Part shown: piece after piece, positions 49,665-58,766 of the stretch
Layout: the number at the start of each line of letters is the position of its first letter
How positions within the stretch are numbered: position 1 is the stretch's first letter
Source: Glaciecola sp964446865
GTDB lineage: Bacteria > Pseudomonadota > Gammaproteobacteria > Enterobacterales > Alteromonadaceae
Direction of reading: 5' to 3'
Assembly: GCA_964446865.1 (NCBI GenBank)
Contig: CAYURD010000003.1
Location: 1-64,000 of the forward strand
Length of the DNA: 64,000 bases
Notes under the pieces: generated by a model
What the model saw: only the letters and a program-made list of their open reading frames with translations
What the model was told of the DNA's origin: nothing
Database searches by the model: none
Made by a program: the position numbers and the translations under genes

Positions 49665-50498
49665 ATGTCGACTCAAAACGCACTGCTGACCATCTTGGTC
49701 GAGAAAATCAACAACGATACACTTGTATTACCCACGCTTCCTGCTATTGCTTTAAAAGTGAGAAAAGCCGCTGACGACCCTGATATTAATCTAAACGACA
49801 TTGCTGATGTTATTGGTCAAGATCCGTCATTGAGTGCGCGCATGGTAAAAATAGCAAATAGTGCTTACTTGGGCCGCACAATAAAAGTAGCGTCGACCAG
49901 TCAAGCAATTACACGCATAGGGCTTGCACAAGTCAAAAATATTTCAACTGCCTTGGCAATGGAGCAGTTATTTGTGTCAAAAAATGCCACGGTAAAAGCC
50001 TATATGGCAAAAAAATGGACGTCTACCGTTAACCTAGTGGGTAACGCGATGGCGATAATGCTGCAATATAAAGCAAAAAATAAAGCGAATAACCTTGCTT
50101 TAGACACGATGACATTGTCTTCATTAGTCGCTGATATTGGCGCACTGCCGGTGTTAACAGAAGCCGAAAGACATGATAGCGTGTTTGCTAACCCTGCCTT
50201 TTTAGATGTGGCTATCGAAAAGTTATCAGGTCGAATTGGTGGTAGTATTATGCGTGAATGGGGTTTTGATACAACGTTTATAGAAGTTGCAGAGCATTGG
50301 CGTGACCTCGATTTTCAGCCAGCTTCGGTTAGTTATTTAGATTTTATACGCGCGGGTGCGGCGCTTTCGGGTAATATTGAACATGCCCAAGAAATTTTAA
50401 CGACTGCGCAAGAACGCGGTGTTTTTACAGATATCGAAGATTTACAATCACCTGAATTTATTGAAATGCGAGACAACGCTAAAGCGATATTCGCATAA
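49665..50498 (+). CDS. HDOD domain signalling protein
   Basis: The 277-residue protein has an HDOD domain over about residues 20-215: LVLPTLPAIALKVRKAADDPDINLNDIADVIGQDPSLSARMVKIANSAYLG, TSQAITRIGLAQVKNISTALAM and FLDVAIEKLSGRIGGSIMREWGF. HDOD domains are degenerate HD phosphohydrolase folds used in regulation and stress or c-di-GMP signalling; no output domain is attached here. The ATG at 49665 with AAGG upstream is chosen over 49635. Confidence 0.9.
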   Translation: MSTQNALLTILVEKINNDTLVLPTLPAIALKVRKAADDPDINLNDIADVIGQDPSLSARMVKIANSAYLGRTIKVASTSQAITRIGLAQVKNISTALAMEQLFVSKNATVKAYMAKKWTSTVNLVGNAMAIMLQYKAKNKANNLALDTMTLSSLVADIGALPVLTEAERHDSVFANPAFLDVAIEKLSGRIGGSIMREWGFDTTFIEVAEHWRDLDFQPASVSYLDFIRAGAALSGNIEHAQEILTTAQERGVFTDIEDLQSPEFIEMRDNAKAIFA

Positions 50499-50543
50499 TC
50501 ATTGTATAAACGTCACCTTATGTAAAAAGACATATTTTAGAAA

Positions 50544-50574
50544 GCCCAAGCATGTAGCGTGTTTGGGCCTTTTT
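50544..50574 (+). terminator. Intrinsic terminator after the HDOD gene
   Basis: GCCCAAGCA (50544-50552) and TGTTTGGGC (50560-50568) pair with one wobble and lead into five Ts. It abuts the 3' end of nspC. Confidence 0.88.
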
Positions 50575-50587
50575 GTATCTACAGAAT

Positions 50588-51739
50588 CTAAGACAGTCGG
50601 TTTCTAAAGTCTTCATAGGTAAATGCTTTGACTAATTCAAAGTCATCATTGTCTCGTAATATTCCTATAGACGGATGCTCTACGCCATTGAAAAAAGACG
50701 TTTTTACCATGGTATAATGCAACATATCTTCAAATATCAAGCGTTGCCCCGCTTTAAGTGGTTCGTCAAAACTGTAAGTGTCAATCACATCGCCCGCCAA
50801 GCAAGAATTACCCCCGAGTTTGTAGGTATATGGTTTTTCGTGAGCTTCACCTGCGCCAACGACATTAGGTCGATAGGGCATCTCTAAAACATCAGGCATA
50901 TGCGCAGTTGCAGAAATATCTAAAATGGCGATTTGCTGCTCATTTTCAACAATATCAACGACTTCACAAATTAGCGGCCCAGCCTGCCAAGCGACCGCTG
51001 AGCCAGGTTCCATAATAATGCGTAGATGTGGATATTTTGCCTTAAAACGAGTTAACGACGATATGAGATGTTCAATATCGTAGCCTTGTTTTGTCATTAA
51101 GTGACCGCCGCCTAGGTTTAACCATTTTAGACTAGATAGATATTGACCAAACTTTGCATCTATGGCGTCTAAAGTGCGAGCTGTCGCGTAAGAATCAGAC
51201 TCACATAAATTGTGTACATGAAATCCATCTATGCCTGATAAATCTTGATTGTTAAGTTGACTGGCTAAAATACCTAAGCGAGAGCCCGGCGCACAAGGGT
51301 CGTATAGGGGCGTATCTGCTTCTTGATTTTCGGGGTTGACTCTAAGGCCAGCCGACACGCCGGCACCAATCACTTGAGCTTTGTACCGTTGCCATTGGGA
51401 TAAACTATTAAAAGAAATATGTTCACAAAGCTCTACTAATTCAAGCATGTCTGCTGGTTTGTATGCAGGGGAATAGGCATGTACTTCTTTCTTCATTTCG
51501 TACTTTGCCAATTTTGCTTCCCATACCGAGCTCGCGGTGGCGCCTTGTAAGTATTTGCCAACCGCTTCAAATGTGGACCACATCGAAAATCCTTTAAGTG
51601 CGAGTATAATGTCGACACCGGCGCGTGATTGCACCGATTCCATCAAGCGTAAATTAGCAAGTAACTTAGTTTCTTCGCAGACATAGCAGGGGCTGGGGAT
51701 ATCAGCACTCAATAAGCGCTGATTGATACTATTGTTCAT
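50588..51739 (-). CDS. nspC: Carboxynorspermidine decarboxylase NspC
   Basis: The 383-residue PLP enzyme is of the alanine-racemase-fold decarboxylase family. Landmarks: SPCYVCEETKLLANLRLM, ILALKGFSMWSTF (PLP lysine in ALKGF), GLRVNPENQEADTPLYDPCAPGSRLGI, FHVHNLCESDSYATARTL, LNLGGGHLMTKQGYD, EPGSAVAWQAG and the C-terminal CLAGDVID. It decarboxylates carboxy(nor)spermidine to norspermidine or spermidine. It overlaps the preceding synthase gene by four bases. Confidence 0.95.
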   Translation of the reverse strand: MNNSINQRLLSADIPSPCYVCEETKLLANLRLMESVQSRAGVDIILALKGFSMWSTFEAVGKYLQGATASSVWEAKLAKYEMKKEVHAYSPAYKPADMLELVELCEHISFNSLSQWQRYKAQVIGAGVSAGLRVNPENQEADTPLYDPCAPGSRLGILASQLNNQDLSGIDGFHVHNLCESDSYATARTLDAIDAKFGQYLSSLKWLNLGGGHLMTKQGYDIEHLISSLTRFKAKYPHLRIIMEPGSAVAWQAGPLICEVVDIVENEQQIAILDISATAHMPDVLEMPYRPNVVGAGEAHEKPYTYKLGGNSCLAGDVIDTYSFDEPLKAGQRLIFEDMLHYTMVKTSFFNGVEHPSIGILRDNDDFELVKAFTYEDFRNRLS

Positions 51740-52932
51740 TTAAAAGGACTCTCACATTCCATTACATGCCACGGTAAGCCATGTTCATTTAACATCGCCA
51801 TAAACGGGTCTGGGTCAAATTGCTCCATGTTCCAGACGCCGCTTTTGTGCCACGTTTTATTCAACATTAGCGCCGAGCCAATCATAGCGGGTACACCGGT
51901 TGTATAAGAGACTGCCTGCGCGCCCACTTCCTCATAGCATTTTGCATGGTCGCAGTTGTTATAAATAAATATCGTCTTTTCAACACCGTCTTTAAGGCCA
52001 GTAATATATGTGCCAATACAGGTTTTGCCAACATAGCCTTCGGCCAGTGAGCCGGGGTTTGGCAACACTGCTTTTAAAAACTCTAGTGGTACGATTTGCT
52101 GCCCCTGAAAATCAATAGCTTCAATGCTAGTCATCCCAATGCCCTCTAATACTTTTAGGTGGTTAAGGTAGGCATCACCAAAAGTCATCCAAAAACGAGC
52201 TCTTTTTATACTCGGGAAGTGCTTCACAATAGATTCAAGTTCTTCGTGAAACATTAAGTACGATGGGCGCACGCCAATATTTTGATAATCGAGATCTTCT
52301 CTTACACTTAGTGGTGGCGTTTCTTTCCACTCACCGTTTTCAAAAAAACGACCGACTTGCGTAATTTCGCGTATGTTTATTTCGGGGTTAAAATTGGTGG
52401 CAAAAGCTTGTCCGTGGTCGCCACCGTTACAATCAACAATATCAAGGTAATGTATTTCATCAAAATAGTGCTTTGCAGCATATGCGGTATATACATTAGT
52501 GACGCCAGGATCAAAGCCGCTGCCCAGCAAGGCCATTATACCGGCTTGCTGAAACCTTTCTTGGTAGGCCCATTGCCATGAATACTCAAACTTAGCGACA
52601 TCTTTAGGTTCATAATTAGCAGTGTCTAAATAGTCGGTTTTAGTCGCTAAACACGCATCCATGATAGGTAAATCTTGGTAGGGGAGTGCTAAGTTGATAA
52701 GCAAATCGGGCTGAACTTGCTTGATAAGCGCCGTTACTTCATCTGCATTGTCTGCGTCCACTTTAAAAACAGCTTTTACTCTGTCTGCACCAATTTCTTT
52801 TTGGAGGGCTTCGCACTTTGATACTGTGCGACTGGCAAGATATATTTCATCAAAATATTGTGGTAATGATGCGCATTTTTTAACTGTGACCGAAGCAACT
52901 CCACCAGCACCAATAATAAGCACTTTAGACAT
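51736..52932 (-). CDS. Carboxynorspermidine synthase (dehydrogenase)
   Basis: The 398-residue enzyme belongs to the saccharopine dehydrogenase-like family: Rossmann start VLIIGAGGVASVTVKKCASLP, LINLALPYQDLPIMDACL, DTANYEPKD, GFDPGVTNVYTAYAAKHYFDEIHYLDIVDCNGGDHG and CIGTYITGLKDG. It condenses a diamine (diaminopropane or putrescine) with aspartate semialdehyde, using NADPH, to give the substrate of NspC. First gene of the two-gene operon. The DABA aminotransferase and decarboxylase that supply diaminopropane are not present here. Confidence 0.94.
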   Translation of the reverse strand: MSKVLIIGAGGVASVTVKKCASLPQYFDEIYLASRTVSKCEALQKEIGADRVKAVFKVDADNADEVTALIKQVQPDLLINLALPYQDLPIMDACLATKTDYLDTANYEPKDVAKFEYSWQWAYQERFQQAGIMALLGSGFDPGVTNVYTAYAAKHYFDEIHYLDIVDCNGGDHGQAFATNFNPEINIREITQVGRFFENGEWKETPPLSVREDLDYQNIGVRPSYLMFHEELESIVKHFPSIKRARFWMTFGDAYLNHLKVLEGIGMTSIEAIDFQGQQIVPLEFLKAVLPNPGSLAEGYVGKTCIGTYITGLKDGVEKTIFIYNNCDHAKCYEEVGAQAVSYTTGVPAMIGSALMLNKTWHKSGVWNMEQFDPDPFMAMLNEHGLPWHVMECESPFK

Positions 52933-53123
52933 AAACGTTTCCTGTATTGAGTGAGTTATTGTAAATCGTAAGCACGAAGTCTGGCATTGCTATGAGCCAG
53001 AGCGACATCGACGAGCTTGTTTTGTATTGATACATTGTAGGATGTGAATCGGCCAGCAACAAGGTTTTGCGAGCGAGTTATCCAAATATAATTAGTCAGG
53101 CAAATTTGCGGCGATTAAGCGCA

Positions 53124-53540
53124 CTAATCTGAAAAGTCGCAAGTGTAAGGGCGATAGAATTTTATGCCAGTTTTATTACGATTATAAGGATAGATGGTTA
53201 CTGTATTTTGCCCTTGAGAGTCAGTAATAGTAAACACTAAGGCATCTGAGCTTGAACGGTCTGGGTGTGTAACTGTGGCGGAATAGACCAGTAGACTGAC
53301 GGCGTTTTCAGCAAATAACTTACGTTCGTTTATCTGCTGTTGAAGGTCTTCTATCATTCCACTACTGGCTTCTTGGCCATCACTGGGTACAAAAACACAA
53401 TTGATGTCATTATCAATAGACAATACTGCATATGGGTAAAGCGTAGAAGAGTAGGTCAACATACTTTGGCTAAACGCCAAGGCTTTGCTGATGATCTGCG
53501 CATATGGCATGTGCTGTTTAAGTATTAGGCTCTTGTTCAT
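53124..53540 (-). CDS. Hypothetical protein, unknown function
   Basis: The 138-residue soluble protein has no signal peptide. It contains Tyr-rich strands (YSSTLYPYAVLSIDNDINCVFVPS), a central helix (GMIEDLQQQINERKLFAENAVSLLVYSA) and a C-terminal strand pair (ALVFTITDSQGQNTVTIYPYNRN). The composition is gene-like, but I do not recognise the family. It stands alone between the polyamine and PLP-enzyme genes, with no clear ribosome binding site. Confidence 0.55.
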   Translation of the reverse strand: MNKSLILKQHMPYAQIISKALAFSQSMLTYSSTLYPYAVLSIDNDINCVFVPSDGQEASSGMIEDLQQQINERKLFAENAVSLLVYSATVTHPDRSSSDALVFTITDSQGQNTVTIYPYNRNKTGIKFYRPYTCDFSD

Positions 53541-53655
53541 GAAACTTGTGCTAAATAAATTGTGTATATAAGCATAACGGCCGAAATCGCTGAAAAGTTC
53601 AGTTTATTTACCATGATAATCTGTATGAAATTTGTTCGATGTTGGTTTTTGCTAG

Positions 53656-54681
53656 TTAAGGCTTGTCTGATGCTGCGCTGCGCAGGCCGCCAGTATGTAT
53701 GATCATTACCTGACTGCTCGGCGCAAAGTAATTTGCTTTTAACAAGGCTTGCACAGCAAAAAAACACTTACCTGAATATACCGGCTCAAGTTTTACTGGC
53801 TCGTCAATAACTGTAGTCTTATGTTGATTAAATTGATCAACAAACCTCATAAGAGCTTGCGGTGTTTTGGCATAACCTCCTTGATGAAAATCATGCATTA
53901 TTTCCCAGTTATCAAAGGGACTGTGCTGATTGTTTTGCTCTGCTTGTGCCTCTTTAAGCAAATTATTAACCAGATCTTCTAAATAATGCTCACCTTTTAA
54001 CATCGCTATTCCTACTATTTTGGGTAGTGTTTGATTAGGATGCAACTGCCTGTATCGGGTAAAGAATGCGATTAAACCGGCCATGGTTCCACCACTAGCA
54101 ACAGGCAATACGATATGGGTAATGTGTGTCTTTAAGATGGTTTGTTGGGCTAAGTACTCGTGCGCTATTTCGCCGACGCCTGCAAAACAATCTGTCATGG
54201 ACCCGCCCTCGGGTATCAACAACTCTGCGGCATGTTGTTTGAGCAAGGCATTACAATAACTGCTTTGTTCTCGCTTGCGGTAATCGTTTTTGCTGACAAA
54301 GTATAGCGTGGCTCCCCAAGTTTTTAAATCAAGCAAAGTACTGGTCGGGTTTTGACTATAGTCGCCTCGCACAACCGCCGTAAATTTAATATTTAATGTG
54401 TAGCAAATATAAGCGAGCGCGTGTAAGTGATTAGAATGGCCTCCGCCAAAACTAATAACATGTTTGATGCCTTGTTTTTCAATGTAATCCACGCTTTTCG
54501 ACAACTTTCGAGATTTATTGCCAGAAATAATTGGATGGATCAAATCGTCTCGTTTGCAAAAAATGTTTATTTTGTTTTTTAAAATAAGCTTGCCTAGATC
54601 TTCGTTAGTGTTAGGCCACAATATAGGCTGCAACGGCGACGGTAATCGCAGGTCTACAGGCGTGTTGAAGTGATTATTCAT
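53656..54681 (-). CDS. ACC deaminase / D-cysteine desulfhydrase family PLP enzyme
   Basis: The 341-residue protein is a fold II PLP enzyme: NIFCKRDDLIHPIISGNKSRKLSKSVDYIE (PLP lysine K56), VISFGGGHSNHLHALAYIC, LLIPEGGSMTDCFAGVGEIAHE, ITHIVLPVASGGTMAGLIAFF, EPVYSGKCFFAVQALLK and the C-terminal VMIIHTGGLRS. The family includes D-cysteine desulfhydrase and ACC deaminase; residues that separate them cannot be judged safely here. D-amino-acid degradation is the more likely role in a free-living marine bacterium, by inference. Confidence 0.87.
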   Translation of the reverse strand: MNNHFNTPVDLRLPSPLQPILWPNTNEDLGKLILKNKINIFCKRDDLIHPIISGNKSRKLSKSVDYIEKQGIKHVISFGGGHSNHLHALAYICYTLNIKFTAVVRGDYSQNPTSTLLDLKTWGATLYFVSKNDYRKREQSSYCNALLKQHAAELLIPEGGSMTDCFAGVGEIAHEYLAQQTILKTHITHIVLPVASGGTMAGLIAFFTRYRQLHPNQTLPKIVGIAMLKGEHYLEDLVNNLLKEAQAEQNNQHSPFDNWEIMHDFHQGGYAKTPQALMRFVDQFNQHKTTVIDEPVKLEPVYSGKCFFAVQALLKANYFAPSSQVMIIHTGGLRSAASDKP

Positions 54682-54908
54682 ATATTTTTCGTAGTATTTA
54701 AGGAAGCTATGTTCATGAAAGCTGTGTTCGAAAAAAAGTGCTTATATCGTAGCAGTTAGTATGCACTCAGACCAAATATCCTAGCACTGCTATATATTCT
54801 TTAGTCTAGGGCCTGTACCGGTAGTGAGTTTTATTACACAAACTTAATAATCCAAAGCCTGCACACGAGCGTTATAATCAACAATATAGTCATTTGGTGA
54901 GCAGTAAC

Positions 54909-55460
54909 ATGAAAACACAGTATAACAATCAGTCAATTATTAAGGGCAAGCGAAAGTTTTGCATCTTTTTGGCCATGTTAACGTTTTGCCTGAACGCGCA
55001 AGGAGGTAACTTGCAAGAATACTTTGAAGAACCACAAAAAGTGGGCGAAGCGAGACTCAGTGTGCTTTTTTGGGATATTTACGATGCAGCACTCTTTGCG
55101 CCAAAAGGTGAATTTACAGGTACGCAACCGTTTGCACTTGAGCTTAAGTACCTACGCAACTTTAAAGGAAAGGACATTGCGAGTCGGTCAATTGATGAAA
55201 TGCGCAAGTTAGGCATTAGCGATGAGGTTAAACTGGCTAAATGGTATCAAGAAATGCAAGATATTTTTCCAGACGTTAAAGAAGGTGAAAAAATTACTGG
55301 CATTGTAGATACACAACAGGTCAGTCATTTTTACTATAATGACCAACCATTAGGTAAGGTTTACGATCAAGAATTTAGCGAAGCTTTTTTTAATATCTGG
55401 TTATCAGAACAAACCTCAGAGCCTAAGATGAGAGAAAAATTATTAGGGCTTAGAAAGTAA
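54909..55460 (+). CDS. Exported chalcone isomerase-like protein
   Basis: The 183-residue protein has a signal sequence (FCIFLAMLTFCLNAQGG) and then the bacterial chalcone-isomerase-like pattern: VGEARLSVLFWDIYDAALFAPKGEF, FALELKYLRNFKGKDIASRSIDEM, WYQEMQDIFPDVKEGEKITGIV and FSEAFFNIWLSEQTSEP. Bacterial members are not flavonoid enzymes; many are periplasmic and may bind fatty acids. In related genomes such genes sit with DUF3833, as here, and with cyclopropane fatty acid synthase, which is absent. The ATG at 54909 is chosen over an upstream TTG. Confidence 0.82.
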   Translation: MKTQYNNQSIIKGKRKFCIFLAMLTFCLNAQGGNLQEYFEEPQKVGEARLSVLFWDIYDAALFAPKGEFTGTQPFALELKYLRNFKGKDIASRSIDEMRKLGISDEVKLAKWYQEMQDIFPDVKEGEKITGIVDTQQVSHFYYNDQPLGKVYDQEFSEAFFNIWLSEQTSEPKMREKLLGLRK

Positions 55461-55518
55461 CACGATTGTTATCCGCAATCGATTGATTGCGTGTACCTCT
55501 TTTATGGAATGACAGAAT

Positions 55519-56106
55519 ATGCAACTTCTTAATACCACCGCTTCTTCACTTTCAAATTGCTTTAAAAAATACGCAAAACTAGTTATCTTAGCCATCTCAC
55601 TTTTCATTTTGATGGGCTGTTCTTTATCGATTGATGGAGATGCTTACAAAAAACAACAACCTACTTTTGACCTCTATTCGTTTTTTGACGGTCCCGTCAC
55701 TGCGTGGGGAATTGTGCAAAACCGCTCTGGTGAAGTTGTTCAGCGCTTTGTGGTAACAATCGATGGCAGCGTTGTTGATGATAAACTTATTTTAGATGAA
55801 ACCTTTGAATACGGTCTGGGTGATGGCCCGATAAAACGTATTTGGACAATCACCAAAAATGCTGATGGCACCTTTACCGGCCGTGCTGGTGACATTGCGT
55901 CAGACGCCACTGGAACAAGTTTTGGCAATGCATTTAATTTCGTGTATGAAATGGATTTAGACGTGGATGGAAGCACTTACCGAGTCAATTTTGATGATTG
56001 GTTTTGGGCATTTGATAACAAACAAATAATGAATCGCTCTTACATCAAAAAATTTGGTATTGTGATGGCTGAGGTAACTATTTTTATGCAGCGTCAAGAC
56101 ATGTAG
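55519..56106 (+). CDS. DUF3833 family lipoprotein
   Basis: The 195-residue protein has a lipoprotein signal (ISLFILMGC, Cys 34). The mature part matches DUF3833: FDLYSFFDGPVTAWGIVQNRSGEVVQRFVVTIDG, LDETFEYGLGDGPIKRIWTITKNADGTFTGRAGD and FVYEMDLDVDGSTYRVNFDDWFWAFD. The family resembles lipocalin-like beta barrels; its function is not established. It lies 58 bases after the chalcone isomerase-like gene, probably in one transcript. Confidence 0.87.
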   Translation: MQLLNTTASSLSNCFKKYAKLVILAISLFILMGCSLSIDGDAYKKQQPTFDLYSFFDGPVTAWGIVQNRSGEVVQRFVVTIDGSVVDDKLILDETFEYGLGDGPIKRIWTITKNADGTFTGRAGDIASDATGTSFGNAFNFVYEMDLDVDGSTYRVNFDDWFWAFDNKQIMNRSYIKKFGIVMAEVTIFMQRQDM

Positions 56107-56125
56107 TTAGGAAGCGATAAACAGC

Positions 56126-57511
56126 TTATATGCACTTAAATGTGAGTGCACACCTTAAGCCAGATGATGTTGATATAGCAGATTTCTCAAACACGATTGA
56201 CCCTTCATGTAGTGAAACAATAGCGTTAACCAAAGACAAACCTAAACCATTACCGCTCGTACTGCGACTTTTATCGGCTCTATAAAAGCGCTGAGTAAGC
56301 TTGGTTAAGCTTTTTTGATCAACACCAATGCCGGTATCATCGATGCAAAACGTAATGCTGTGATGTTGTTGTGACAAACTAACGTCTATGCGGCCGTTTT
56401 CAGGTGTAAACTTAATGGCATTGTCGATAACATTCGCAAAGGCTTGGAAAATTAAATCGCGGTCGCCTACAATCTCAGATGTTTTTTGAGAATCAAATGA
56501 TAAGGTGATATTTTTTTCTTCAATTAAGGGAGAATACAAATCTACCGCATCTTCCGCAATATCCTGTAAATCTAGTCCTGTAAACTCTGCCTTTTTCGCG
56601 CTATTTTCGATATCACTGATGCGCAGCAAAGAATTAAATATTGATAGTAGGTTATCGCATTCGTTGGCAAGAGTAATCCGTTCTCGCTCGTCTTTTATTT
56701 CTTCAATATGGCCTTTTAATCGAGTGAGTGGTGTACGCAAATCGTGGGCAATATTGTCAGATACAGACGTTATTGCTTTGACCGACACTTCTATTTTATC
56801 GAGCAATTGATTAAGTACGAGGGCAAGCTTACTTAAATCATCCCATTGAGATTCTACATATAAGCGGTCGCTTAAATTACCGGTGGAAATTATATCGTCA
56901 GCGGTATCAGATATTTTATTAATCCGAGAAACCACATAATACGCAACGCCTAAACTAGTAATCGCCACAATCGACACAATAATAATCATGACCCAAGACG
57001 ATATTTGCGCTAAGGTCACTGCAAACTCAATATCTTGAAGACTGCGGGCAACTAATAGACTATCACCGTTACTAAACTCTATTATCATTGCCATTGAGCG
57101 CTCGGGCCGCACCACATTACTGCCGTCTTTTTCAAATGTGTCGCGCAGTACAGCTTTAATTTCTAACACGCCGTTTTTAACCGATTGCACACTTTCATTT
57201 GGCCAACTCGCTAAGTTGCCAGCTAAAAAGTTCTCTTGCTCGTCTTGAAAGTAGTATAAAAAGTCGTTTGCATGGTTATCTAAGCGTTCATCTATTGCCC
57301 GCAAAACGGCTTCGCGGCCTGCTGCATTATACAAGCTTCTGAAACCACCTAAGTCTGATTGTATAGCGGCTTGTGTTTCTCTGACCAGTAATTCGTCGTT
57401 AGCGAGCGTAAGGGTGTAAGTATTAAACCCTACGCCCAGCATCAACAAAATGATAAAAAAGAAACTGACCACAAAGCTGGAGCTTTTGGTATAGGCTGTA
57501 ATTGCGCGCAT
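56126..57511 (-). CDS. Sensor histidine kinase with HAMP domain
   Basis: The 461-residue kinase has a first membrane helix at about 13-33, a periplasmic sensor domain to about 168, a second helix at 172-194, HAMP at 195-245, HisKA with phosphoacceptor H256 (SDNIAHDLRTPLTRLKGH) and an HATPase domain (FANVIDNAIKFTPENGRI, CIDDTGIGVD, GNGLGLSLVNAIV). The ligand is unknown. It follows its response regulator by 15 bases. Confidence 0.94.
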   Translation of the reverse strand: MRAITAYTKSSSFVVSFFFIILLMLGVGFNTYTLTLANDELLVRETQAAIQSDLGGFRSLYNAAGREAVLRAIDERLDNHANDFLYYFQDEQENFLAGNLASWPNESVQSVKNGVLEIKAVLRDTFEKDGSNVVRPERSMAMIIEFSNGDSLLVARSLQDIEFAVTLAQISSWVMIIIVSIVAITSLGVAYYVVSRINKISDTADDIISTGNLSDRLYVESQWDDLSKLALVLNQLLDKIEVSVKAITSVSDNIAHDLRTPLTRLKGHIEEIKDERERITLANECDNLLSIFNSLLRISDIENSAKKAEFTGLDLQDIAEDAVDLYSPLIEEKNITLSFDSQKTSEIVGDRDLIFQAFANVIDNAIKFTPENGRIDVSLSQQHHSITFCIDDTGIGVDQKSLTKLTQRFYRADKSRSTSGNGLGLSLVNAIVSLHEGSIVFEKSAISTSSGLRCALTFKCI

Positions 57512-57526
57512 TAATAAAGACCCGTA

Positions 57527-58207
57527 TTAGCGGCTGCTGATGGTATAACCTGCACCACGAATAGTTTCTATCATGGGGTAAGCAAAACCTTTGTCAATTT
57601 TGTTCCGCAGGCGGCTGATGTGCACATCAATAACATTTGTTTGCGGGTCAAAATTATATTCCCACACTTTTTCGAGTAACATAGCGCGCGTGACGATTTT
57701 ATCGGGGTTGTGCATTAAATATTCGAGCAGTTTAAATTCTTTAGACTGCAAATCAATGACTTGGTCTTCTCTTGATACGGTGCGGTTAATAAGATCTAAG
57801 CTTAAATCGCCAAGAGTCAGTTTGGTGTTACTTGGCGTTGTCGTGTTTGCCAGGCGTGACGCTAAAATCTCAATACGCGCTAAAAGCTCTTCAAACGCAA
57901 AGGGCTTGGTAAGATAGTCATCTGCGCCGGCGCGAAGACCTTTTACTTTATCGTCGACTTTATTCTTTGCGCTAAGTATGAGGGTAGGTGTTAAAATGCC
58001 TTGGCCGCGGTATTCATTTAATACGTCAATGCCGTCCATTTGTGGCAACATGCGATCTAATATAATGACATCATATTGACCTTCAAGTGCCAAAGATAGT
58101 CCTTGTTTGCCATTATCTGCGTGATCAACTTCGTGACTAGCCTCGGCTAAGCCCTTTTGGATAAATCGAGCAACGGTAGGCTCGTCTTCTACTAATAATA
58201 TTTTCAT
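57527..58207 (-). CDS. OmpR/PhoB family response regulator
   Basis: The 226-residue protein has a receiver domain (MKILLVEDEPTVARFIQKGL, phosphoacceptor D51 in VIILDRMLPQMDG, K in DYLTKPFAFEELLARI) and a C-terminal winged helix (LQSKEFKLLEYLMHNPDKIVTRAMLLEKVW, NVIDVHISRLRNKID, RGAGYTI). First gene of the regulator-kinase operon; targets unknown. The MAPEG gene is divergent 73 bases away. Confidence 0.95.
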   Translation of the reverse strand: MKILLVEDEPTVARFIQKGLAEASHEVDHADNGKQGLSLALEGQYDVIILDRMLPQMDGIDVLNEYRGQGILTPTLILSAKNKVDDKVKGLRAGADDYLTKPFAFEELLARIEILASRLANTTTPSNTKLTLGDLSLDLINRTVSREDQVIDLQSKEFKLLEYLMHNPDKIVTRAMLLEKVWEYNFDPQTNVIDVHISRLRNKIDKGFAYPMIETIRGAGYTISSR

Positions 58208-58280
58208 ACTAAAAAGATAGCTAATAGAGTAGGCTTTGTCAGGTTAAATTGCTGTAATTATTTATAAAAAAGGAAAAAAC

Positions 58281-58667
58281 GTGTTTATTATCATTATTTG
58301 TGTCCTCATCATTATATTAATGCCCTTGGTTGCGAAGGCACCTGTTGCCATTGGTATGGCAAAACTAGGTGGCTATGACAATAAGCACCCAAGAGCACAA
58401 CAAGCAAAGCTTGAAGGCTTTGCGGGACGTGCGTTAGCAGCACATCAAAATTGTTTTGAAGCTATCTGCCTATTTGCCCCCACGGTTTTGTTAGTGCTCG
58501 CCTTAGACGAACACAATGTGTACACCGTGCAGCTCTGCGTTGCTTATGTCGTATCACGGTTTTTATACATAGGCCTTTACTGGGCCAATTGGGACAAGTT
58601 AAGAAGCATAGTGTGGATCGTCGGCTTAATCACGATTCTTGCACATTATTGGTTATTACTAGCATAG
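58281..58667 (+). CDS. MAPEG family membrane protein
   Basis: The 128-residue protein has four hydrophobic helices and MAPEG-type motifs (GGYDNKHPRAQQAKLEGFAGRALAAHQNCFEAICLFAPTVLL; AYVVSRFLYIGLYWANWDKLRSIVW). Eukaryotic relatives act in eicosanoid and glutathione metabolism; bacterial roles are mostly unknown. AAAGGAAAAAA precedes the start. Confidence 0.88.
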   Translation: MFIIIICVLIIILMPLVAKAPVAIGMAKLGGYDNKHPRAQQAKLEGFAGRALAAHQNCFEAICLFAPTVLLVLALDEHNVYTVQLCVAYVVSRFLYIGLYWANWDKLRSIVWIVGLITILAHYWLLLA

Positions 58668-58766
58668 CGTCTGGCAGATCATCATGGCGTTTTGCCCAAT
58701 CCAGACAATTCCATTACCCAATTAATTATCGTAGTATTAATGCTTAACTTTATGTGAGTATATTAG

